A stretch of DNA of 64,000 bases. Origin: an uncultured Acidimicrobiales bacterium. Lineage in GTDB: Bacteria; Actinomycetota; Acidimicrobiia; Acidimicrobiales; Aldehydirespiratoraceae. Below are positions 42,236-51,036 of this stretch, piece by piece. The notes beneath the pieces were generated by a model. The model saw nothing but the letters and a program-made list of their open reading frames with translations, had not been told where the DNA came from and did no database searches. The DNA lies in NCBI GenBank assembly GCA_905480195.1, contig CAJQPN010000020.1, positions 62,001 to 126,000 on the forward strand, given 5' to 3'. Within the stretch, counting starts at the first letter, position 1. Each line of letters starts with the position of its first letter. The position numbers and the translations under genes were made by a program.

Positions 42236-43027
42236 TCAGCCGTAACTGACTCCGAGACCGGCTTGGGCGTCGGTCTGGATGCCGTACGGCGGGATCGGAT
42301 AGCGAAGACCGTTTCGGCTCAGCGCCTCCATGCCGTCGAGCGCCCGGATGAGGTCCCCTGGGCGAAGGGCCATCAGCATCTCATCGTCAGGAACCCCGCC
42401 GTAGCGTCGCTCGGCATAACACGGAATCGACAAACTCGGCTCGCCGGTGGCCAGTGCCCGACCCCAGCTGTCGGCACATGCAGACTCGCCGACACAGCCC
42501 CAATCGAGTTTCTTGTAACCCGACCATTGCAGGCCGTTGATCAAGATGATCATCTGGCCAGGAGTCGCGTACACCAGGCAGATGTCGGGAGGATCGAGTC
42601 GCCCGGTCGCTAGTGGCGACACCGCCATGGCCTGGTACGTGCCGAGCGGGACGACGTCCATCGCAGCCTGATGCTCGGCCGCATCCGACTCGGTTTCGAA
42701 CCAGACGCCTGCCATGTGACGGCCCGAGTACCACTCGGCGTCCTGGGCCCCGAGCCCGAGCACCGCCTGGCATTGGGTGCCCACCAGATCAGACCCGGTG
42801 ATGCCGACCGTCCAGTTCAGTCGGCTCGCCATCGACACGATCTGGTCGGCGGTATGAATGTCTTTCGGTCGGCGGATCTTCTCGACCGCTTCCATCTCCT
42901 CAACGGTCTCGAACATCTTCATGCCGATCGGTGTGGTGCGGACCCGCAGCAGCCTGTCCAGGCGTGCGAGCGCAGCTGACCAGTCGATAGATCCGTCTGC
43001 GGGGCGGATCGAAACGGGCTGACTCAT
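42236..43027 (-). CDS. DUF169-like protein
   Basis: 263 residues, resembling the DUF169 family: RVRTTPIGMKMF at about 30-41, VGTQCQAVLGLG, then GQMIILINGLQWSGY and the cysteine-bearing GCVGESACADSWG and SIPCYAERRYGG, spaced like a metal or cofactor site. Function of the family is unknown. ATG 43027 overlaps the stop of the aminotransferase-like gene (ATGA), third gene of a tight operon. Confidence 0.75.
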   Translation of the reverse strand: MSQPVSIRPADGSIDWSAALARLDRLLRVRTTPIGMKMFETVEEMEAVEKIRRPKDIHTADQIVSMASRLNWTVGITGSDLVGTQCQAVLGLGAQDAEWYSGRHMAGVWFETESDAAEHQAAMDVVPLGTYQAMAVSPLATGRLDPPDICLVYATPGQMIILINGLQWSGYKKLDWGCVGESACADSWGRALATGEPSLSIPCYAERRYGGVPDDEMLMALRPGDLIRALDGMEALSRNGLRYPIPPYGIQTDAQAGLGVSYG

Positions 43028-44166
43028 GGGCTGCCTGCCTTGTTGACGGCCGCCACCAAACGGTCGATGACCTCGTCGAGGATGTCGGGATACGTGGCGA
43101 CATTGAGTCGAACGAACCCGGTGCCGCCGACCCCGAACTCGTCGCCCTCGTTGAGCGCCAACTTGTGATCCTCGAGGATCCGTTCGGCTGGCATGTCGCC
43201 GAGACCGGTCTGGCGAAGATCGAGCCACGTCAGATAACCGGCCTCGGGTGGTCGATAGCCGACGTGGGGTGCCTCGGCGAGCAGGCGTCGCTCGAGATGG
43301 GTCGTGTTGACAGCGATCTGGCGACATGTTGCCTCCAGCCAGTCCTCGCACTCGCTCCAGGCGGTGAAGACCCCCGCTGCGCTCAGCGAACTCGGCCGAC
43401 CGATCAGATGGTCGGGGGCGGCGTCGAACGCGGCCTGGGTCGGCTCATGACCGAAGTGCGCCATCGCGCAGCTGAGTCCGGCGAGATTGAATGCTTTTGA
43501 CGCTGCACCGATCGTGATCGTCCGATCGGCGAGTCGAGGTTCAGCCACCGTTGGCAGATGACGGTGGGGAGCGAGGGCAAGATCGGCCCAGACCTCGTCG
43601 CTGAACACGATCAGGTCGTGACGCTCGGCCACGTCGGCGATCGCAGCGAGTTCGTCCGGTGTCGTGACCCGGCCGGTCGGGTTGTGAGGCTGCGACATGA
43701 GGATCGCTTTGGGACTCGCTGCATCACACACCCGATCGAGGTCATCGGGATCGAAGCTGCCGTCGGGTGCCAACGGGACGCCGACGACCGTCCGCGAGCC
43801 GCCTTCGATCACCTTCTGGAAGACGTGATAGACGGGCGTGAAGATGACGATGCCGTCTCCGGGTTGGGTCATCAGTTGGAGCACGGCCTCCACGGCGTGC
43901 AGCGCGCCGGTGAAGTTCCACATGCGTTCGACGTCGAGATCGACGCCGTGACGGCGGCGCATCCACCCATGCCATACCTCTGGGAGTTGGTCGAGATGGT
44001 GGAAGAGGTAGCCGAGATCACCTCGATCGAGGAGATCGGAGATCGCAGCCCCGATTCGAGGGTCGGGGGCAAAATCCATGTCGGCGACAAATGCAGGAAG
44101 CACGTCGGGACCATGTTTGGTCCACTTGTGTCCGAGTGTCGAGCGGAGGCGTTCGATGTCGCTCAC
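43024..44166 (-). CDS. PLP-dependent aminotransferase / C-S lyase (PatB/MalY-like)
   Basis: 380-residue fold-type-I PLP enzyme. N-terminal KWTKHGPDVLPAFVADMDF is the PatB/MalY-type start of cystathionine beta-lyases; MSQPHNPTGRV is the Asn/PLP strand, VFSDEVWADL the Asp/Tyr strand, and GAASKAFNLAGL has the PLP Lys224. Could cleave cystathionine or another C-S bond, or transaminate. GTG start overlaps the enoyl-CoA hydratase stop as GTGA. Confidence 0.88.
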   Translation of the reverse strand: MSDIERLRSTLGHKWTKHGPDVLPAFVADMDFAPDPRIGAAISDLLDRGDLGYLFHHLDQLPEVWHGWMRRRHGVDLDVERMWNFTGALHAVEAVLQLMTQPGDGIVIFTPVYHVFQKVIEGGSRTVVGVPLAPDGSFDPDDLDRVCDAASPKAILMSQPHNPTGRVTTPDELAAIADVAERHDLIVFSDEVWADLALAPHRHLPTVAEPRLADRTITIGAASKAFNLAGLSCAMAHFGHEPTQAAFDAAPDHLIGRPSSLSAAGVFTAWSECEDWLEATCRQIAVNTTHLERRLLAEAPHVGYRPPEAGYLTWLDLRQTGLGDMPAERILEDHKLALNEGDEFGVGGTGFVRLNVATYPDILDEVIDRLVAAVNKAGSP

Positions 44167-44945
44167 TCGAACTCCGGTGCCCGCTTCTCGACGAAGGCTG
44201 CAATTCCTTCTTGGCCGTCTGGTGACGCCATCGCCGCGGTGATCATCTCGGCCTCAAACTCACCGGCGGTTTCGAGCGAGTGATCCAGGCCGTTGTAGAC
44301 GACCCGTTTGGCGTGGCCCAGTGCCCATGTCGCTCCGCTTGCGAGTTGGGTGGCGAGGTCAATGGCGGCCTCGTCGACGTCGTCGTCGGCTACGACTCGG
44401 TTGACCAGTCCCCATTGCTCGGCTTCGGCGGCGGAAAGCACGCGATTGGTGAGCGTGAGGTCGAGTGTGCGACGTAAACCGATGTGGCGAGCGACGAAGT
44501 ATGACGAGGTGCCGTCAGGAGTCACACCGGCCCGGGTGTAGGCCATCGTGTACTTCGCCGACTCGGCCGACACCACGAGGTCAAAGGCGCTCATCAGGCT
44601 CAGGCCGGCCCCACCGGCGGCACCTCGGACACCGGCCACGAACGGCTTTGGCGTGCGATTCATCTGATGGATCGCAGCGTGGAAGTCCTGCAACATCACG
44701 TGTGCGTTGCGGGCCAGGTCGGTGCCCCAACCGGCAAACTCCTTGAGGTCACCACCGCCACAGAAGACCTTCCCCTCGGCCGTCACTGCGACAGCCTTCA
44801 CGCCGTCGTCGAAGGCGATCTCCATCATCACAGCCTTGAGGTCACGCCCAAACGCCGGATTCACAGCGTTGGCGCCCTCCGGCCGGTTGAAGTGCACGAG
44901 GCCCACACGATCGCGGACCTGATAGGTGATGGTCTCGAAATCCAT
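44163..44945 (-). CDS. Enoyl-CoA hydratase/isomerase family protein
   Basis: 260-residue crotonase-fold enzyme: VFCGGGDLKEFAGWG supplies the oxyanion loop, VAGVRGAAGGAGLSLMSAFDLVV the second, and TRAGVTPDGTSSYF the region of the catalytic acid, where Asp-Gly replaces the usual Gly-Leu-Pro-Glu order. It may therefore be an isomerase or CoA-hydrolase-like member. The start is MDFETITYQ, chosen by TACGGT 7 nt upstream. First gene of the operon with the PatB-like and DUF169 genes. Confidence 0.87.
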   Translation of the reverse strand: MDFETITYQVRDRVGLVHFNRPEGANAVNPAFGRDLKAVMMEIAFDDGVKAVAVTAEGKVFCGGGDLKEFAGWGTDLARNAHVMLQDFHAAIHQMNRTPKPFVAGVRGAAGGAGLSLMSAFDLVVSAESAKYTMAYTRAGVTPDGTSSYFVARHIGLRRTLDLTLTNRVLSAAEAEQWGLVNRVVADDDVDEAAIDLATQLASGATWALGHAKRVVYNGLDHSLETAGEFEAEMITAAMASPDGQEGIAAFVEKRAPEFE

Positions 44946-44952
44946 GCGAGGC

Positions 44953-44958
44953 ACCGTA
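44953..44958 (-). promoter_or_regulatory. Leaderless -10 box TACGGT
   Basis: Reverse complement of ACCGTA; 7 nt before ATG 44945. Confidence 0.55.
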
Positions 44959-45034
44959 GTACCCAGCGATGTCGTGGGCCCCATACCGGAAACGAGTGGC
45001 TGCCGATACTCGTCGTGGCAGCAACCTCTGGGCT

Positions 45035-45040
45035 TAGGAT
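45035..45040 (+). promoter_or_regulatory. -10 box TAGGAT with Shine-Dalgarno leader
   Basis: TAGGAT, then GGGGAGGG at 45065-45072 about 7 nt before ATG 45079; implies a leader of about 30 nt. Confidence 0.45.
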
Positions 45041-45078
45041 GCGCGGCACACGATCACCGAGTTTGGGGAGGGCCTCGC

Positions 45079-46038
45079 ATGAAGGTCGGTTTCATCGGTT
45101 TGGGCAACGTAGGAGGCAAGCTCTCCGGGTCGCTGCTGCGCAACGGTTACGACCTCGTGGTTCGCGATCTCAACCGAGACATTGCGCAGCCGTTCATCGA
45201 TCAAGGGGCTGCCTTCGCAGAGTCGCCGAAGGAAATGGCCGAGACCTGCGATCTCGTCATCACGTGCCTCCCATCCCCGGCCGCGTCAGCGGCTGTCATG
45301 GAAGCCGACGACGGACTGCTTGCCGGGTTCGGTCCTGGGAAGATCTGGGCGGAGATGTCGACCACCGACGAGGCCGAGGTCAAACGCCTCGGGGCGAAGG
45401 TCGCAGCCGTCGGCGCATCCCCGGTCGACTGCCCCGTGTCGGGCGGTTGCCACCGGGCTGCTACCGGAAACATTGCGATCTTCGCCGGTTGTGACCGTGA
45501 CGTGTTCGAACGGATGCTGCCGATCCTCACCACGATGGGTCGTCGCATCCTGCACACCGGTGAACTCGGCTCGGCATCTGTTCTGAAAGTCCTCACCAAC
45601 TACCTTGCGACGGCCAATCTGCTCACCTGTGCAGAAGCGCTCGTCACTGCGAAGGCTGCCGGGATGGATCTCAACACCACGTATGAGGCCATCCGGATTT
45701 CATCGGGCAACTCGTTCGTCCACGAGACCGAGAGCCAAGTCATCCTCAACGGCAGCCGCGACATCAACTTCACGATGGATCTTGTGGTGAAGGACATCAC
45801 CCTGTTCCAGCAGGTTGCTGATCGAGCTGGTGTCCCGCTCGAGATCAACCCACTGATGATCGACATCTTCACCGACGGCATGGAGCGCTACGGCGCTCGC
45901 GAATGGTCACCCAACATCATCAAACGGCTCGAGGATGCGACCGGTCTTGAGATCGTTGCTCCCGGCTTTCCGGCGGAGATGGTCGACGACGAGCCCGAAG
46001 CGCCCGGCTACGAGATCATCCCCAAGGGGAAGGCTTAG
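45079..46038 (+). CDS. 3-hydroxyisobutyrate-dehydrogenase-family oxidoreductase
   Basis: 319-residue beta-hydroxyacid dehydrogenase. NAD(P) loop VGFIGLGNVGGKL at the N-terminus, substrate motif DCPVSGGCHRAATGN, catalytic Lys in SASVLKVLTNYLATANLL and the later NFTMDLVVKDITLFQQ helix. Converts a 3-hydroxyacid to a semialdehyde (valine or related degradation) or the reverse. Start set by GGGGAGGG 7 nt upstream. The C-terminal 45 residues are an extension beyond the family norm. Confidence 0.88.
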   Translation: MKVGFIGLGNVGGKLSGSLLRNGYDLVVRDLNRDIAQPFIDQGAAFAESPKEMAETCDLVITCLPSPAASAAVMEADDGLLAGFGPGKIWAEMSTTDEAEVKRLGAKVAAVGASPVDCPVSGGCHRAATGNIAIFAGCDRDVFERMLPILTTMGRRILHTGELGSASVLKVLTNYLATANLLTCAEALVTAKAAGMDLNTTYEAIRISSGNSFVHETESQVILNGSRDINFTMDLVVKDITLFQQVADRAGVPLEINPLMIDIFTDGMERYGAREWSPNIIKRLEDATGLEIVAPGFPAEMVDDEPEAPGYEIIPKGKA

Positions 46039-46117
46039 CCGCTGCACGGCGTCCCGGCTCGGGGGCACAACTCGGCTCGTCGCAGTGTGCTCTCGGACGT
46101 CGTCGGGGCGATCTCAC

Positions 46118-47065
46118 TCAGATCGCGGACGAGGCGAATTGATCGGCGACGAAGTTGGCAATCTCGGCCATCGAGGCTCTGGCCTCGGGAACCTCGCGGT
46201 AGAACTCGAAGACGTGCCACATTCCCTCCCATACGCGGAGTGTGACGTCGACTCCATCGATCCGCATGGCGGCGTCGAGGCGAACTGCGTCGGACAACAG
46301 AAGGTCGCGTGTTCCGGTGGTGATCAACGTCGGTGGTAGGCCCGTGAAATCAGCGTGGATAGGCGAAATGAGCGGGTCGTCGATCGGTGCTTCGCCCCGG
46401 TAACGCGCAGCCATTTCCAAGAGAACGTTGTCGGTCATCGCAAGAAACGGATCGCGGTTCGTGATGTGGCTGTCGCCGGTGAAACCCATGTCGGCCCACG
46501 GTGACAGGAGCACGAATCCAGCCGGCATCGAGAGGCGAGCGCTACGTGCCCGCTGGAAGAGGGCCAGGGCGAGATTTCCACCCGCCGACTCGCCGGCGAC
46601 AACGAGCTGGGCCGGGTCGGTGTCGTCGAGCAGTGCGCGGTACACCATCTCGGCACAAGACACCGCTGCCGGGTACGGGTGCTCTGGTGCGAGTGGGTAT
46701 CGGGGCGCGATGACTCGCACACCGGCCAGCGCTGCTAGCGGTGCACTGATGACGATGTCCTCCTCGGGTGATCCGACGGTGTGTCCGCCACCAAAGAAGT
46801 ACAGAACGGTGCCGCGGCCGATGACACCGGAGGCGGGCGTGACCTCGAGACATTCGACGCCGTTGATCTCGAGCACGTTTTCGCGGACAGCGAACTCGGC
46901 CCGTGCTGCGGCCATCGACGGTTCCCACCCTTCACGCACTGCGGCGCGGACCAGTTCGGCGTTCTGATCGTCGATGGTGATTCGGCCGGCAGGTGGATTC
47001 GCGCGGAGCCAGAGCTCGGCTTCGGTGCTGACACCGGTTCTTGGACGTTCGGAAGGCGACCGCAT
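46118..47065 (-). CDS. Alpha/beta-hydrolase, hormone-sensitive-lipase type esterase
   Basis: 315 residues. Nucleophile elbow VVAGESAGGNLAL, APRYPLAPEHPYPAAV typical of HSL esterases, acid in ITTGTRDLLLSDA and His in GMWHVFEF. The oxyanion motif is YFFGGGHTVG rather than HGGG: the three glycines are kept but the preceding His is Phe. Cytoplasmic hydrolase of short acyl esters. Divergent from thrH with 24 bp between start codons. Confidence 0.87.
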   Translation of the reverse strand: MRSPSERPRTGVSTEAELWLRANPPAGRITIDDQNAELVRAAVREGWEPSMAAARAEFAVRENVLEINGVECLEVTPASGVIGRGTVLYFFGGGHTVGSPEEDIVISAPLAALAGVRVIAPRYPLAPEHPYPAAVSCAEMVYRALLDDTDPAQLVVAGESAGGNLALALFQRARSARLSMPAGFVLLSPWADMGFTGDSHITNRDPFLAMTDNVLLEMAARYRGEAPIDDPLISPIHADFTGLPPTLITTGTRDLLLSDAVRLDAAMRIDGVDVTLRVWEGMWHVFEFYREVPEARASMAEIANFVADQFASSAI

Positions 47066-47075
47066 GCCCTACAGC

Positions 47076-47081
47076 TACCAT
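47076..47081 (+). promoter_or_regulatory. Leaderless -10 box TACCAT
   Basis: 8 nt before ATG 47090 of thrH. Confidence 0.5.
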
Positions 47082-47089
47082 CTCCGCCC

Positions 47090-47710
47090 ATGCGGCCGCA
47101 GAAACTTGTGACCCTCGACGTTGAGGGAGTTCTCATTCCCGAGGTGTGGATCAATCTCGCCATTCGAACCGGTATCGACGATCTTCGCCGCACGACCCGC
47201 GACGAACCCGACTACGACAAGCTCATGGCGTCTCGGCTTGAGATCCTCGAACGCGAGGGAGTCGGTATGGCTGATCTTCGTGAGGTGCTCGCCGGCATGA
47301 GCCCGCTCGAGGGAGCGAAGGACTTCCTCGACGGGCTCCGTGACGCCTATCAGGTGGTGCTCTTGAGTGACACGTTCGAGCAGTTTGCGTCGCCGCTTAT
47401 GCAGCAGCTCGGACATCCGGCGATCCTGTGCCATCAACTCGAGGTCCGCGACGATCACATCGTCGACTATGTGCTGCGGATCGACGATCACAAACGGCGC
47501 TCGGTCGAAGCCTTCCGGTCGCTCAACTTCCAGGTCGTCGCTGCCGGTGATTCCTACAACGATCTCTCGATGATTCGCGCCGCCCATGCCGGTGCGCTCT
47601 TCCATGCTCCGCAGAACGTCATCGATGAGAACTCGGATCTTCCTGCGTTCAACGACTTCGATTCGTTGCGCGAGTGGATCGATCAGTCCGAACCGGTCCA
47701 GGGGTCCTGA
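47090..47710 (+). CDS. thrH: Phosphoserine phosphatase / homoserine kinase-like (ThrH)
   Basis: 206-residue HAD-IB protein. Pseudomonas ThrH dephosphorylates phosphoserine and can transfer the phosphate to homoserine. Motif I is TLDVEGVLIPEVWI with Asp10 and Glu12 (ThrH uses DxE), motif II VVLLSDTFEQF, Lys in DDHKRRSVEAF and motif IV AAGDSYNDLSMI. The 3' end overlaps the convergent SDR gene by 28 bp. ThrH is better known in proteobacteria. Confidence 0.88.
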   Translation: MRPQKLVTLDVEGVLIPEVWINLAIRTGIDDLRRTTRDEPDYDKLMASRLEILEREGVGMADLREVLAGMSPLEGAKDFLDGLRDAYQVVLLSDTFEQFASPLMQQLGHPAILCHQLEVRDDHIVDYVLRIDDHKRRSVEAFRSLNFQVVAAGDSYNDLSMIRAAHAGALFHAPQNVIDENSDLPAFNDFDSLREWIDQSEPVQGS

Positions 47711-48675
47711 CAAGAAGCCAGGGTGGCGATCAGGCTCCACAACCGAGCCCGTCGGTCGGGCGTATCGGATCGGCGGGTCCCTGGGAGGCGGTGGATCGGC
47801 CGACGGCGCCGATCGAGCCAGAATCCTCCGTTGGTGCCGAGCGGTTCGCCGTCGTCGGCAGCGAGCCAGACGAGTGTGTCGGCACCTTGCATTGCGGTTC
47901 GAAGGACGGGACCCATCACGGCCGCGAATCGTGGTAACGCTGCATCCACCCCCGGCGTCGATGCCCACCCGGGGTGCATCGAGTGGAAACGGATGCCGCG
48001 TTCGCCGACTCGGTGAGCCCACATTTCGTTGAGAATGACCTGGGCCCGCTTGGCCCTCGCGTACTGGTCCGTCCCGCGGTACGAGTCCTCGTTCATCTGG
48101 AGTCCGTCGACCTGCAAGGGCGCGGCATACATCCCACCCGACGACATCGTCAGCACGCGCGACGGCGCAGAGGCCTCAAGGCGGTCAAGCAGCAGGTTGG
48201 TTAAGAGGAAAGGTCCGACGACCTGACTGGCGACGGTCGCCTCGGTGCCGTCGGAGGCCACCTCGCGGCTGGCGGTCAGCGCGCCAGCATTGTGAATCAG
48301 GACGTCGAGTCGATCGTGGGCGCCGAGGATGTGGTCGGCGAGGGAACGAACCTGGTCGAGGTCACCCATGTCGGCTGCCCAATGTGAAACCCCGTCGTTT
48401 CCGGTGGCCGATGTAATGGCGGCTGCCGTTTCCGCGTTTCGCTCGGGATTGCGTCCCACAAGGACGAGGGTGGCTCCGCACCGGGCCAGCTGCTCGGCCG
48501 CTGCTCTGCCCAGGCCCGACGTCGCTCCGGTCAGTGTGATCACCCGGCCGCGGAGGTCGTAGCCGTCGAGCGGCTCCCACTTGGCAAGCCGCCGGCGGGT
48601 TTCGAAGCCGAAGCGACTGAAGCTGGTGACCACCGGTATCTCGATGGCCTTGTCGATGATCCGTCGTGTGTCCAT
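47683..48675 (-). CDS. Short-chain dehydrogenase/reductase
   Basis: 330 residues. NAD(P) loop LTGATSGLGRAAAEQL, HNAGALTA, catalytic Ser in VLTMSSGGMY and Tyr-x3-Lys in QYARAKRAQ. Retinol-dehydrogenase-like classical SDR with an N-terminal extension of about 40 residues. ATG 48675 touches the SRPBCC stop; GTG 48678 is equivalent. Last gene of a five-gene leftward run of lipid-binding-fold and oxidoreductase genes. Confidence 0.87.
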   Translation of the reverse strand: MDTRRIIDKAIEIPVVTSFSRFGFETRRRLAKWEPLDGYDLRGRVITLTGATSGLGRAAAEQLARCGATLVLVGRNPERNAETAAAITSATGNDGVSHWAADMGDLDQVRSLADHILGAHDRLDVLIHNAGALTASREVASDGTEATVASQVVGPFLLTNLLLDRLEASAPSRVLTMSSGGMYAAPLQVDGLQMNEDSYRGTDQYARAKRAQVILNEMWAHRVGERGIRFHSMHPGWASTPGVDAALPRFAAVMGPVLRTAMQGADTLVWLAADDGEPLGTNGGFWLDRRRRPIHRLPGTRRSDTPDRRARLWSLIATLASCQDPWTGSD

Positions 48676-49118
48676 CACAGAACCTTCTGACCGTCGAGGG
48701 CCTTGATCAGTCCGGACGCGGCTCGGTTGCCGATCACCCGGAAGGCAAGCCCGAGGAGCGGATGAGCGAGTCCGAGGATCCCGTTGAGGGTCAGCCGAGC
48801 GTCATAGGTGACGGTCGAGCCGTTCTCGTTCGCTTCGACGGTGATGGTGTCTACCGAGGTGAAAGCCATCGAGTGGGCCTCCGCCACCAACCGGCGGGGC
48901 GCGTCGAACGCAGTAAGTCGGTAGCGCAGCGTGAGCACACCGACGGCGTTGCGAACGTCGATGTCGTATTCGGCGCCCAGACCGGGTTTGTCGCCCTCGA
49001 CCTGGCGGGCGCTCGCAACGCCGGGGTCCCATTGCTCGAAGTTGGCGAGGTCTGCGATGTAGGCGAACGCGTCGTTGGGAGGTAGGGGCGACGCTACGGT
49101 GACGACGTATCTGGGCAT
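48675..49118 (-). CDS. SRPBCC (START/polyketide-cyclase fold) protein
   Basis: 147 residues: VTVASPLPPNDAFAYIADLANFEQWDPGV is the standard opening of the fold, TVTYDARLTLNGILGLAHPLLG the terminal helix. No catalytic residues are identifiable; it probably binds a hydrophobic ligand. AGAGG lies about 8 nt before ATG. The fold recurs in two other genes of this block. Confidence 0.82.
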   Translation of the reverse strand: MPRYVVTVASPLPPNDAFAYIADLANFEQWDPGVASARQVEGDKPGLGAEYDIDVRNAVGVLTLRYRLTAFDAPRRLVAEAHSMAFTSVDTITVEANENGSTVTYDARLTLNGILGLAHPLLGLAFRVIGNRAASGLIKALDGQKVL

Positions 49119-49146
49119 GGCGGTGACCTCTCGCCGGTTGGTTGGG

Positions 49147-50628
49147 CTACCGCGCTCGGTCGGGATGTGGCGCCTGGTGACCGCCAGCGGCTGCGAGGCG
49201 TTCGGCGAGGCGTCTCCAGATCACCTTGTGAGGGGGGAGCAGGACCCACCAGTACAAGCGTCCTGCGACGCCTCGAGGGTGGAAACGAGCGAGCTGGCGC
49301 AACTCGCAGCCCCCGTTTGGGTTCTCGACGACCCGCCACTCGAGCCACGCGTCACCGGGAACGAGCATCTCGGCCCGCAGACGCAACAGCGATGGAGGCT
49401 CGTATGCCTCAACTCGGAAGAAGTCGAGCGCGTCGCCAACACGAAGCTCGTCGGGGTGGCGCCGGCCTCGCCGCATGCCCACGCCACCGGCGAGCTTGTC
49501 AATCCAGCCTCTCCACGTCCAGAGGATGTTTGCGACGTACCAACCCCGCTCACCCCCAACACCCGACACCGCTGCAAAGACAGCCTCGGGGCTGACCGTA
49601 CTCTGCACGATCTGGAGGTTCTGGTAGATCGTCCCGCCAGCCCAATCCGGGTCCTGTGGCATCGGCTGAGCAGGCGTTCGCTCCCGCGCGCTGTCCATCC
49701 AACTCGTCTTGATCTCAAGGTCGCCGACGACTGCGAGCGCCCGCTCGATCGCCTGGTCGATCGTGAGCGGCTCGTGGTCCACGACAGCCCCGATGTCACG
49801 CGCCGCATCGACGACGACGTCGTTGATCAGGCTGTCGACGAGTGGTCGGGCGAGGCCGTAGGGGAGGGGGGTGACGAGGTTGACCCAATGCGACGACAGC
49901 CTCGGGGTAAGAACCGGCACCGGTGCAATTAGCCGGCGACGAAGGCCAGCGATCCTGGCATAGCGATGCATCATCTCGCGATAGGTCAAGACGTCAGGGC
50001 CACCGATTTCGAAGATCCGATCTCCCTCGTCCTCGAGTTCGAGGACCGCTGCAAGGTGGTGGAGGACGTCTGCGATTGCGATCGGTTGGCACTTCGTGGT
50101 CGTGACCCAACGCGGGCAGATCATCGCAGGCAAGACCTCGGCGAGATGGCGGAGCATCTCGAACGATGCGCTGCCGGAGCCTATGATCACGGCGGCTCGC
50201 AGCTCGGTCACCGGTACTGGCCCCGCTGCAAGGATCTCGCCGACCTCGTGACGACTTGCGAGGTGGTCTGACAACTTGGTCGGATCGTCTTCACCTAATC
50301 CGCCGAGGTACACGATGCGCCCGACGCCGGTCGCCGCGGCGGCTGCACAGGTGTTCTCGGCACCGATTCGGTCGGTTCGCTCGAAGTCTCCGGAGAGACC
50401 CATCGCATGCACCAGGTAGAACACGGCCTCGATGCCGTCGAGGGCTGCGACCATCGATGCTTCGTCGAGCACGTCGGCCTGCACTACGTCGACTTCGGAA
50501 CGCCACTCGACGGAAGCGAGCTTCTCGGGGGTACGGACAAGGCATCGGACCTCGTGTCCCGCATCGAGAAGCTTGGGGACGAGACGGCCTCCGACGTACC
50601 CGGTTGATCCGAGAACGGCCACTCTCAC
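49147..50628 (-). CDS. NAD(P)H-binding oxidoreductase with DUF2867-like C-domain
   Basis: 493 residues. Atypical/NmrA-type SDR domain: VAVLGSTGYVGGRLVPKLLDAG at the N-terminus, VRTPEKL, DGIEAVFYLVHAMG and GVGRIVYLGGLGEDD. The C-terminal about 170 residues (VQSTVSPEAVFAAVSGVGGERGWY to RLYWWVLLPPHKVIW) form an SRPBCC-like DUF2867 module. GTG 50628 overlaps the upstream stop (GTGA), which excludes the longer frame. The fused lipid-binding-type module fits its SRPBCC neighbours. Confidence 0.85.
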   Translation of the reverse strand: MRVAVLGSTGYVGGRLVPKLLDAGHEVRCLVRTPEKLASVEWRSEVDVVQADVLDEASMVAALDGIEAVFYLVHAMGLSGDFERTDRIGAENTCAAAAATGVGRIVYLGGLGEDDPTKLSDHLASRHEVGEILAAGPVPVTELRAAVIIGSGSASFEMLRHLAEVLPAMICPRWVTTTKCQPIAIADVLHHLAAVLELEDEGDRIFEIGGPDVLTYREMMHRYARIAGLRRRLIAPVPVLTPRLSSHWVNLVTPLPYGLARPLVDSLINDVVVDAARDIGAVVDHEPLTIDQAIERALAVVGDLEIKTSWMDSARERTPAQPMPQDPDWAGGTIYQNLQIVQSTVSPEAVFAAVSGVGGERGWYVANILWTWRGWIDKLAGGVGMRRGRRHPDELRVGDALDFFRVEAYEPPSLLRLRAEMLVPGDAWLEWRVVENPNGGCELRQLARFHPRGVAGRLYWWVLLPPHKVIWRRLAERLAAAGGHQAPHPDRAR

Positions 50629-51020
50629 GTTGCCACCCCCGTCCGTTGCGAGGTCAGCGTTTCGATCCGCCGGAGCGCGACCCGACATACCGTCAGGTAC
50701 GGCGCTGCGATCAGCGGGACGCCGAATGAGACGTCGCACGAGCCGTTACCGAGATCGGCTACCACGTGATCGGTGGCGGGAAGCCCGGCGACTCGCCACT
50801 CCCACCGGTGACCGGGCTCGAATGACGTAATCTCGAACGGGAGCTGAACACCGCCGATCGTTTTGATCGTGCCCGTCACCCCGAGCCCGAGTTCGGTGCC
50901 GTCGATCTCGGCGGAGCGAACCGAAGGGCCCCACGCTGGCCAATCTCTGAGGTCGGTCAGCGCGCGCCAGACGTCCTGAGGCAGCGCCCCAATGGTTCGG
51001 CGGGTCCATACCTTCTTCAT
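50625..51020 (-). CDS. SRPBCC-fold protein
   Basis: 131 residues: KKVWTRRTIGALPQDVWRALTDLRDWPAWGPSVRS, then VGTIKTIGG-like strands (TGTIKTIGGVQLPFEITSF) and a terminal helix cut slightly short. ATG 51020 is chosen because GGAG lies about 5 nt upstream. Couples into the DUF2867 oxidoreductase by a 4-nt overlap. Confidence 0.78.
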   Translation of the reverse strand: MKKVWTRRTIGALPQDVWRALTDLRDWPAWGPSVRSAEIDGTELGLGVTGTIKTIGGVQLPFEITSFEPGHRWEWRVAGLPATDHVVADLGNGSCDVSFGVPLIAAPYLTVCRVALRRIETLTSQRTGVAT

Positions 51021-51036
51021 GCGCTCTCCGCTTCTT

